Of a stretch of 64,000 bases of DNA, positions 34,101-46,100 are shown piece after piece (position 1 is the first letter of the stretch; each line of letters opens with the position of its first letter). The position numbers were made by a program, and so were the translations under genes. This stretch comes from Yponomeuta sedellus (lineage: Eukaryota > Arthropoda > Insecta > Lepidoptera > Yponomeutidae): positions 23,220,879 to 23,284,878 of the forward strand of contig OW203722.1 in assembly GCA_934045075.1 (NCBI GenBank), read 5' to 3'. A model generated the notes under the pieces. That model made no database searches, was not told the origin of the DNA, and worked only from the letters and a program-made list of their open reading frames with translations.

Positions 34101-37100
34101 TCGGTTTCCTAAGGTTCAAACATTTGTGAATTAGTAGTAACAATGCGACTTGGTCAGAATGAAGGAAACAGTCGTGAGAAATGTTGATTCTCCTAGTTGT
34201 TCACAATCCTCTCCCTCTCTGAGAGAAGGAACTTGTAGTGATACGGTTACACGCTATGAAACAGCATAAGTAGGTATAGTTCAGCTCGAGTAGTAAGACG
34301 TAGCGTAGGACACCCTCTGACAAGGTGGGACGACGATCTGCGAAAAACTGCCGGCAGATGCTGGATGCGGCAATCTGAAGACAGGGCGCTATGGCGCTTA
34401 TTAGAAGAGGGCTCTGTCCAGCAGTGGACTAACATATAGCCTGAAGAAGAAGTAAGACGCTAGTGGCGCGTTTTATGTGTCATCTCATAAGTCATGACTT
34501 TCTAATACATTAATTGGCAAAAAAGAAAGCGCTCGTGGCTTAGTGGAACCAAGTGATTGGAACCAATCACTTGGGTTAAGCAACAACGCGCGCGGCCAGG
34601 TGCAGGATGGGTGACCGTCCCGTGACTACCGTTAGTGATGTTTTTTCCAAGCGCGTTCGTGCTTCGCAGGGCACGTCAAGCCATTGATGCCGGTTGTCAT
34701 GAAATGGCAGTCGTGAAGCCACGCAGAGGCCTTTTGGGCGGCTTGATAACTTCTGACAGTAAGACCCGCTACTGTCTTACAATCCTCCACATACCCGGAC
34801 TTGGCTCCTGTGATGGAGTATGGTCTAACCTACCTGCGATGCAGGAAGAGACCCCTGCCCCAGCAGTGGGGGCTTACAAGGGTTGATATCTAGAAACTCA
34901 ATTGACACATCACACTTCTTGTTTCAGGTGGATCTAACCCACAAAGTATCCAACAACCCTTACACGCAGCACCGAGCTCTACGCATTCTGTCTCCGGGCA
35001 CAGAACTCACGGGAAACTACACCTGCGTCATCTCCACCTTCCTGGCTGAAGACCAAAGGACGCGGCCTATGACCATTTTTGGTAAACAACCTTTTATATG
35101 TCATGTTTGCGGGCTTTGAAAGCGCTAACCAACGCCACCAATGGAATAAATATACCATAACTCGTGAATGCGTCGTCGAATAATATCATAACTCGTTTTG
35201 TAAAACGTTTTTTTTAAATTTTATCATGAGAAATCTTAATATCTATGGTAATCCGCTATTTGACGAAATGAATATTTCCTATAGTATTTAACGTGAGAAA
35301 CCGAAATGTATTGATTTTGCTAAGTAAGCATGCAGGATGACTGCAAAATTTGCAAAATAAAAAAAATGTTTCCTTGTTTAATTCGTAACAGCGAAAACGC
35401 TATCCGCCATCTTGAAAGCATCTAAAGTATGTAAACAAACATTTTTCAGCCAGAGCCATTGGACATTGATTATTATAGGACTTACATCAAAGTGATCTTC
35501 ACATAAATACACCCTTCACATAAATAAAACTTCCCGGGGGTCTTTATTGGCGTGTTTTTTCATTCTCGAACAATGTAATAATGATAAATGGTATATTTTT
35601 GATGTTAATTCGATGAAATCATAGTTGCGTTGTTGTTATTTCACTATGCTCAGAGATCACTTACAGAAAATTTAATGTCAAACTTTGTTTGCAACTTTTT
35701 GGACTTCAAACCATAGACAAAAATGGCTGACCGCGTTTTTGGCTGTTTAGGAAAATAAAGTTTTAAAATATATTTTTATATTGCTTTAAGGTCCTCAAAA
35801 AATATACTAAAATATTTCTTAATCTAATGGAAGACTTATTTACCGTTTAAGACTTACTTGAAAAGAGAGTTAAATAGCGGATTATTTTTAGAACATCCAG
35901 GCTAGAATGTAGTATAAATATCCTAGGACTCTGGACTCGATGTAGTATATATCCAAGGATCTAGAACTCGATTTCCGCTAAACCGGAAAGCCCCTAAAAA
36001 TGGCCGTTTCCAGTTTCTAGACAGCAGGTTCTAGCAATAGGTATCACAGATTCTCAAGTTCACTTTTAGATAAAAACTTATAATAAAACAAGTCACCATT
36101 TTTATTCAATTGGTGACGCTAGTTAGCACTCCTAAGCGCCTCAACGTTTTTCTTTATAAAACAGTTTAAAAACCTATTTAGAGGCTAAAAATTCCACCCA
36201 TGCCGGGACTCGAACCCGCGACCTCTGGCTATCCGTGCCAGCGCTCTTTCCAACTGAGCTAATGGGCGACTCACCGGCATCGGTGAAATTTCGAACCTCT
36301 TTACACTATTCTCTGTATTACGCACAGGCAGCGACATCTGGATGAAGTAAATTGCATCACTTACAGCCCCGAGTACCTTCTTTGCAGTTAGGTTTTTACA
36401 TCGGAATGATATCGCTGTACCCACATGGTTATACTATTTTTATTTTTTATAATTTAGCTAACAATACTTTATTGTAAACTAGCCTTCCCGGCGAATTTTG
36501 TACCGCCACTGAATCTATGTATAGCATTCTTGTTACCATGGCAACGCAATAAATAAATAGCTTAGATACAGCCTTGTAAAAGGTTTCAGTTAGGGTAGAA
36601 TGTGATCTCACGGAAACTCGTTACTAGGTATCATGTTACCTTTGTCTGAATTCAGATCTTTCTTTATCTGTATGCTAAGTTTCACTAAACTCCGTTTGAC
36701 TTCAGTGTCACGTAATTGAATAACCAACATCCAATCATCTTCCCAAACTTTCACATTTATAATATTAGTAAGGTAAATACATTTTTTTATGTATTCTATT
36801 AACGTCCCACTGCCGGGCACATACTCTCTTATTCTCTCAGAGAGAAAGAGAGAGAGTTGGCAATTTTAAGCGCTGAGGTATTTCGAAACCACAGACACTA
36901 AGGTTTCCTCACGATATATTTCTTCGCGCAGCCAGCGAGTGGTATTGCTACAATAATTTCACGAATGTACATAACTTAGAAAACAAAGTCATTGGTACAT
37001 ACTCGCACTGCGAATTGAACCTGGGTCTCCTGCTTCCGAGTCCATTGAGCAACCGCCGCCATAGTGTTATCAACTCTTGTATGTCCCCACAACTGGCTCT

Positions 37101-40100
37101 TCCTGCATCGCAGGAACGTTAGACCATACTCCACCACGGAGGCCAAGTCCGGGTTGGTGGAAGATTGTAAGACAGTGGCAGGCCTAACTGTCAGAAGTTA
37201 TCAAGCCACCCATAAGGCCTCAGACATGGCTTAACAACTGCCATATAAATATATAAATACACAATATAATTATAATAAATATACCTAGTACGATAACACA
37301 TAAGAGTTCGGCTCAAACTGTAAGCCAACCGAGTTGAAAACAGTATCTAGCGATCATAAAATACACTCTACACAGTCTCAATGAATAGGTTACCGCAAAT
37401 ATCGACTGAATAATTCAGCCGAAAATTATGCACGGATAAAAGCGGTCTGCGATCTAAAATTTAACATACAAATTACCTACATGTGGTTTGCTTGATCGAC
37501 AAGCAAATAACATCGTTGCATTCATATGTATTTTGTCCGCTCTCTGATGTTAGGATTAGTTTATCTACAGGGTGGTAAAATAATAACATGAAAGCATGCA
37601 TCTGTGGCCTAGTCGAACCGAGTGATTGGAATCAATTGAAAACTTAAGTTAAGCAACAACAAGCGCGGTCAGGTGCAGGGTGACCGTCACGTGACTACCG
37701 CTAGTGGCATATTTTCCGAGTACTTCTGCACCTTGCAAGGCACGTTAAGCCGTTGGGGCTGGCTATCATGTAATGGCAGTAAGGTTATTGTCAAATATAA
37801 TTTGAAATAATTCAGCCCATCCTCTCAAAATATTTTTTTCTCGAAAGGCAACTCGAGCCCAATACAATGCCATAATATTTTTCCGTATAAAAATTGATAC
37901 AATTTCATAGGCGGTAGAAACAGAATTAATAGAATAGGCGCCATCTTAAAAGAAAATAGTTTTGTTTTTACTTTACGTAGCAATTTTACTATCCAAAAAT
38001 GTATTGTGGCATTGTATTATATTCGAGTTGCTAGACAAAATATTCAAACATATTATGTTAATGAAATTGCTGGACATATATAAAATTTTTACTACTTTAA
38101 AAATCACCCTGTAAACCCTTTAACCCAGGTACCTATAAAGAGAAGCAAACTAATCATGATACCAATTCCGATGGACTAGTACCAACAGACATCCTTGATT
38201 TAAACGTTTTGTAGTCACGCTATATTATTTGGATCATGATCGATTTGACGGCTTAGTAACTAACCCCTTATTTCTGAGAACTTTTTAAAATGTTATCAGC
38301 TAATCGCAGCAAACGTTGACTGATACTGGTAACTTTAATATTATTTCTTTTATGTTGCCTATAAACATAGGGCACAGGCCTTCTCGGAAAGAGAGAGTAC
38401 GTGCTTAATTACTACGCGTGCCCACCACGGATTGGCAGTTTCAAGCGCTGAGGTATTTGAACACCTCAGACACTCAGGTTTCCTTACGCTGTTTTTCTAC
38501 ACAGTTAGCGAGTGGCATTGGTATTATAACTTCACAAATGTACATAACTTCGAAAACAAAGTAATTGGAACGTGCTCGCACTGGGATTCGAAGCTGGGTC
38601 TCCCGCTTCGGAATCCATAGCTCTATGTAGGCTGCCGCCGCCGCGTAATGCTATAAAAAAAATGTATGTGTATCAGTTTGTGTGAAGGGGTGCCGTGTCT
38701 TGGGAGAGGCCCTGTCCGTGGACTGACACCGATATCAACCCTTGTATGTTCCCACTGCTGGTCTCTTCCTGCATCGCAGGAAGGTTAGGCCATACTCCAC
38801 CACGGGGGCCAAGTCCAGGTTGGTGGAGGGTTGTAAGACAGTGGCTCGCCTTACTGTCAGAAGTTATCAAGCCGCCCATAAGGCCTCTATCGTGGCTCCG
38901 GACTGACACTGGCTGACTATAAAGATGATAATGATATAGGTTGTAATCTCCAAAAGTACTCGAACGGTTTTTTTATATTGTTCCTCCTGTACTTAGAAAT
39001 CGTAAGGAAATCTGAGGGTCTTAGGTGTTCTAAAACCTCAGCGCTTGAAGTTCCCAATCCTAGGTGGGCATGCGTGGTTACTAAACCCATACTCTCCCAC
39101 TAAATGGTAACGAAACTATTAAAAAAACTTTTGATCTGACCATGCAGTGTTTATTATCGGTGTATGTACCTACTCTTTTTTTTTTACTTATATTTAAGTA
39201 TGAAATTATTACAATATGAAGATGTGCCGCGCGTGGAACCCTCATGGGACAGGCGCTGACTGAAAATCAGTGCTGGGGAATAATACCCTCGGCAGTAGGC
39301 TGAGTCAGCTGCCTATTGCAGCAGCAGAGACACACCGTGACCCTTGTTTGTAAATGTTTTGTTAATTACTTTGTTTTGTGGTGTCTCATAACTGTTGCTG
39401 TAATAAATGTGTTTTTTCTTTCTTTCTAAAATAATTAAAGATTCACGATGATTTTTTAATAATTATTATTATAATACACAGAGACCAAAGCGTGACTTCA
39501 AAATCCGTTGTCTGTTTGTGGATTTTACGGCATTTTAGTCCCCTGCACTTTGTCTAAGAAGTAACACAGAAAATAGATTAAATTCATTACTTCAACTATT
39601 CAGCCAAGTGTACAAATAAATACAAACAATAATACAAATTTTTCAGTGTCCACAATACGAGAGTAACACATACTACTATAGACAACAAATCAAATCGAAG
39701 AAATGAATTTTATTCAAAATTACGCAGAAACTGTGACTTATTGATCATTACACCCCAAGCGGATTCTCCAAGGTTTACTGGAAGAAATCTCTTACAGATG
39801 TAAGCTCGCCTTTGTACATGTTACTTCTTATTTAATGTCCTGTTTAATGTTTTGTGCACAATAAAGTGTGATGTGATGACCAACGGAGCCGAGACATGGA
39901 CACTCACGAAAGGGCTGGGTCACCAGTTCAAAGTCGTTCCGCGAGCTATGAAGAGAGCTATGCTTAAAATTTCTCTGAAGGATAGGATTCGTAACAGGGC
40001 GCTATGGCGCTCATTAGGGGAGGGCTATGTCCAGCAGTGGACTATATAATATAGCCTGAAGAAGAAGAAGTACAATTAACTATAATTAATTACAAATAAA

Positions 40101-43100
40101 ACTACGTACCATTTAAGAACTAGATCACTTTCGAGAAAAACGCCAACGCACAGAATAAACACGTGAATCATGTATACCAAAAATATAAACATACGTTATC
40201 ACATATGTTTATATTTATGGGTTTATATCTGGTTCTGAATCCTAACCTAAATTGAAATAAACGGGTAAATTGGAAACACTACAAATCAAAATCGTTAGCC
40301 TTGTCATGTTGACTGGTAATTTACTAGAACATTGATCGACAGACTACTAAACAAACAAGATAATTTGTATTCGGCTTGATGGGTTGAAAATTCTACTGAA
40401 TTTCTGATCGACTCATAAATAAACAGGGTTTTGAAGTACCGTATCAGTCTGGACTCCAAATTAAACTATCAAGAAAACGTCTTGAGAGTTAATATTTTTT
40501 TCTTTTTCTTCAGGTTATATTAGTCCACTGCTGGAAATAGCCCTCCCCTTATGAGCGCCATAGCGCCCTGTTTGCAGCTTGCCACATCCAGCATCTGCTG
40601 GCAGTTTTTCGCAGAACGTCATCCCACCTGGTCGTAGGGCGTCTTACACTACGTTTGCCAAGTCGCGGGCACACTCAAGAACACGTTTACTCCAATGGTT
40701 GTCGGATATTTTTTCTTGGGTCCCTAAAATTGGCGAAAAATCCAAACTCCATCTCTCTCTCCTCTTCCCAATATAGTGATGAGTTCAGTTTTCCTTTTCT
40801 CTCTCTAAACTTAGCCCTATTCGTGACCTCGTTTACCAAGGGACAAAATCCCATCCCCATAGATAGACAGATAATAATTTCATATATGTAATTTTTGGGA
40901 CACAAAAGTTTTATGTCCCAGCAGTGGGACACAAAACTGGCTAACTAAAAAAAAATATAATTTTTGACTTTGACTTTTTCTTACAAACACACATGTTTTA
41001 AACATCATTCAAGGGATTTAATGAAGCCTAAATTAAAAATAAATATAGGTTAACAGATACAGAAATAAATACACTAGTAAAAGTTTTGTATGCATGACAA
41101 ACAAACACATTACAAAGATGGGGGTAATTAAAACCATGATGTATGTTTGATGGACCAGTACAAAATGGCCGAATCTCAGGGGCACAATTTTTTTTTTATA
41201 TTCTGGACCAGTACAAAATGGCCGAATCTCAGGGGCACTATTTTTTTTTATATTCTGGACCAGTACAAAATGGCCGAATCTCAGGGGCACTATTTTTTTT
41301 ATATTCTGGTCCAGTACAAAATGGCCGAATCTCAGGGGCACTATTTTTTTTTTATATTCTGGACCAGTACAAAATGGCCGAATCTCAGGGGCACTATTTT
41401 TTTTTATATTCTGGACCAGTACAAAATGGCCGAATCTCAGGGGCACTATTTTTTTTTATATTCATGGACATATTACACAGATCTCGTATGCCATAAACTA
41501 AGTACAACTAAATGACTTATGTTATAGGTGCTAACTCGACGATTGATTTAATACTGTTTTTATACGGATTTATGCTCGTTTATTACATTTTACAATTTTC
41601 CGACGTTTCGGCACTTTTTCAGGTGCCGTGGTGCCGGATGACATCCGTCATTCATCAGTCATCCGGGACCACGGCACCTGAAAAAGTGCCGAAACGTCGG
41701 AAAATTTTAATAATGTAATAAACGAGCATAAATCCGTATAAAATCAGTTTTAATTATGTTTACTGCTCGTGTTAACCTTAGAAAATACTATACATGGATA
41801 ACATCCAAGACCCGAGACAAACTAGAAAAGTTCGTTTTCCTAGTTTGACCCGGCAGGGGATCGAATCCGAGACCTTCGGTTTTACAGTCAGCGTGCCAAA
41901 CCGCTGCGCCACAGAGGCCGTCAATCTATCTTTCGGTAAAACAGCTAGGCCCTGTTCTGTTAGTGAATTATAGTATCATGACAAATACATGGTCGGTTCA
42001 CGTGGGGTGTTTTTCATACCATTGACGCCTAGGAGGTTCGATGTGCGCATACATGTGCGCGCAATGAAATTAAATCTCAATGTTCGTGCAATTGGGGATC
42101 CAAAGTTTTTTTAATATGATATCAACCCTTGTATGTCCCCACTCCTGGGGCACGGGTCTCTTCCTGCATCGCAGGAAGGTTAGGCCATACTCCACCATGG
42201 GAGCCAAGTCCGGGTTGGTGGGGGATTGTAAGACAGTGACGAGTCTTACTGTCTGAAGTTATCAAGCCCCCCATAAGGCCTCTGACATGGCTTAACGACT
42301 GCCATTACAGGACAGCCGGCACCAACGGCTTAACGTGCCTTGCGAAGAACGGAAGCGCTCGGAAAAATGCCACTAGCGGTAGTCACGGGACGGTCACCCA
42401 TCCTGCACCTGACCGCGCCTGTTGTTGCTTAAGTCAAGTGATTGATTTCAATCACTCGGTTAGGCAAGCCACGAGCGCTTCTTCTTTTTTTTAATAGTTG
42501 ACTTTTAATTTCTTTTCTGATTGTATATATATTTTGAGACACAAATTTATTTTTTTTGTGATTATAATGAAGTTATTTAATATTTTTATTCGAATATTTT
42601 GCGCATTACGTCATAATTATGTTAGTTATGTATGTCCAAGGCTCTAGTTAGTCCGAAGGTTTAAACTGTTAAAAAGCTTCTAATAAATCATATTTACTTG
42701 AAATAAAGCTAAACTTAGGAGATCACTTAGAACACTAACATAAAAAATACTGTCTTGTTAGCCTCGAAATGGTTTTCGATCAGTTATTTTTTTTTGGATC
42801 CCCCAATTATTGACATTGTACCACAATACATAAGTACAATCCACGCCCTGATCGCCGATTTTCAGCGAAAAGCAATATTCCTTATATTAACACTGAGCAA
42901 AGTTCCGCAGCTACTCACAATATTCTCCCATCATATTGCATCTGAAAGCTAATGTAAAGTTGCAAGTCGCAATTTCCTGTATCGTGCGTCACAAAGTACG
43001 GGACGGGCCCTGACATTACGTGTTTAATATAACAGGTGTTGGTGTAATTTGACTTTGTGATTGGCGTTTGCTTTGAAGGGTCGTGTTTTTGAAATAGCTG

Positions 43101-46100
43101 CCAAACATACATTTTCTTGATCGAAACGAAGCGCTCGTAGCCTAGTCAAACCGAGTGATTGAAATCAATCGCTTGAGTTAAGCCACAACAGGCGCGATCA
43201 GGTGCGGGATGAGTGAGCGTCCCGTGACTACCGCTAGTGGCATTTTTCCGAGCCCTTCAGTGCTTCTCAAGGCACGCTAAGCCGTTCGTGCCGGCTGTCA
43301 TGTAATGGTTAGTCGTTAAGCCACGTAAGAGGCCTTATGGGCGGCTTAATACCTTCTGAAAGTAAGGCCCGTCACTGCCTCACAATCCTCCACCAACCCG
43401 CCTTCCTGCGATGCATTTAGAGATCCATGCCCCAGCAGTGGGGACATACAAGGGTTGCTATCGATACATTTTCACGACGGAGAAAAGCCTTGTAACTTCC
43501 GCACTTATTAAGTTGGTCTCAAAGATTGATTTTGTGAGTTTGGGTTGTTTATTTTTTAGAGAATACCAATGTTAGCTAAAATCACATCACATCATGTCAC
43601 AGTAATATTATAAAGGCGAAAGTTTGTGAGTGTGTATGTCTGTTACATCGAGCGATTTTAATGAAATTTCTATATTGAGTTAGCTAACACTGAATTAACA
43701 CATAGGCTACGTTTACTGCGTGAAAATATATATGACTGTAACTCAATTTATTTTCCCTAATAAACCGCAGTAAGGCTCGCCACTGTCTTACAATCCTCCA
43801 CCAACCCGGACTTGGCCCCCGTGGTGGAGTATGACCTTTCCTTCCTGCGATGCAGGGAGAGACCCGTTCCCCAGCAGTGGGGACATACAAGGGTTGATAT
43901 CGAATAAACCTCGGTCAACACTGCGGGGCACCGCTAGTCTAAAAATCTTGCGTTTGTTATCGTACTGAACAGAAACGGCTGCACCGATTTCTATTATCTT
44001 TTGCCTGATACGGTAGGTCTGAGAATAGGCTAATTAATAAGCCAAAACACATTTGCGGGATCAGTAAGTATTATATGGAAAAAAAAATAACTCAAATGTA
44101 TTATTATACTGTTTTTATTTTTAATGCGTGCTAAGGGGACAATTTTAAAAACGTATTAAGAGGCTAAAAAATCCACCCATGCCGGGACTCGAACCCGCGA
44201 CCTCTGGCTATCCGTGCCAGCGTTCTTTCCAACTGAGTCGCCCATTAGCTCAGTTGGAAAGAGCGCTGGCACGGATAGCCAGAGGTCGCGGGTTCGAATC
44301 CTGGCATGGGTGGAATTTTAAGCCTCTAAATAGGTTTTTGAAATGTATTACTTTAAAACAGTTATGTAAAATACGTAATTGAATCACGGTTAGCAAGAAT
44401 TGCACAGACTTAAATTCTGTTCCTAATTTAAAACTTAAAAAGACTGGTATTGCTTAGTTTACGCTTTTATTGCACACGAAAAACACAAAACAAGAAATAA
44501 TTGTATGAAAATACATGTTCAAAGGCGAGCTTATATCTGTGAAAGTTTTCTTCCAGCAAACGTTGGGGAGTCAGAGTGGAGATGTGAAACGGGTTTATGC
44601 ATATGCACAACATACAGTACATCTTACTAATATTAAAAACCCGAAAGTTTGTAAGCATGGGTAGATGGATGTTTGTTACTATGTCACATAAAACTACTTA
44701 ATGGATTTTAATGAGACTTTACAATAATACAGTTTATACGTCAGAATAACACATAGGCTACGATTTATAAAGATATTGTGAGATATTTTTCAAATGCGAC
44801 CCGAAACTTAGTTACAGTACTACACATCATAAAAGTCCCTTCGGGAATCTACGTTCGCGCAGACTAGGAAGAAGTGTAACGAAAGTACCCGAAGCTATAA
44901 GTACATTCAACATGATCTTCAACCGATGCGGTTAAGGTGCAGAAGTGATTGCCGCAGTAACGCTACCTATTTCGCTCACGCTAATATTGCCAAACTAATA
45001 GTCACCTGCATCGATGACGTTGAATCAACCAATAGCAACAAAGGCGCGCGGCCTGCCATAAAATGAAACTATCTGATTGGCCGATCAACTTGCCGCACAT
45101 CCAAAATTTGGTCATCTGCGCAGGTACATCCGCGAGACTTATTTCTTGTGTGCTTGATCTGTACTTGATCATTTTCGTGTCATAATGTTACTTATTTTTT
45201 ACGCCACGCTAATATAAGCTACTTGAAACACTAATCCTGCGCAGACAAAGTTGCGGGCAGCATGTACTTAATATTATTGCTCTTCGCGCACCTTGACGAA
45301 AAAAAATAAAAACTCTGTCCTGTCAAAAGCCGATTAACCATTACATTTTTAAATATGTTTATTCTTACATTATGGTTACGATAATAACGCAAACATCATC
45401 GCTGTATGCCGCACATTCGTAAACCTACCTACAAACCTGCAAGTTGAGTCTCGCATAGCCTTCCTTATCACAGAGCGTAGATAGAGTAGTTTTACTCCCT
45501 CTACGTCACAGAGGCATAGAGTTTGTATTGACAGTCCATTCTTCTTCTGACGGTGGTTCGCGGCAGATTCCGATCAGGCCAGCTAGTACTGATCGACTTG
45601 GCCTCTTTGTCCATTGATATTTTCCAGGGCTTGGGTCTTGCTTAGACTTCCTTATCACAAAGGCATAGAGTTGTATTGACAGTGCAACGCAATATTGCCG
45701 CTGAGTGTATCCATCTCTGCCGACTCGATAATCTCATGAAACCTCGCTATGTGCTGTCTAATTGAATAGCGCTGCTTTCAGGTACCCTTTGCAAACAAAG
45801 CATTAGCTTAGTGGTGGTGCTTTATTTAGGTATCTACACGTTAGCATAGTAATGCTTGATACATTTAATTTAAAACAAAATCAATGATTTTAATATTTTA
45901 TTTAACATAACGTAACATTTACATACAGGCACATACATTGTTTTTGGCCCCACACTGAGATGCCCTGTGTCGTGTGTACCAGAAACAACAACATCACAAA
46001 CATGTAAACATCCAAGACCTGGGTTTTTTTGTTTCCAGCCGGGGATCGAACCCGGGACCTCTCACATGGTAGGCCGATGTGCTACCGCTGCGGCACAATT

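Noticed and set aside
41033..41515. Overlapping 117-137 codon ORFs on both strands
   Set aside because: They are translations of a 52-bp minisatellite with frame shifts between units.
42370..42450. 5S rRNA gene
   Set aside because: Only the internal control region is similar; the rest of the 5S sequence is absent and the unit has a SINE body and TSD.
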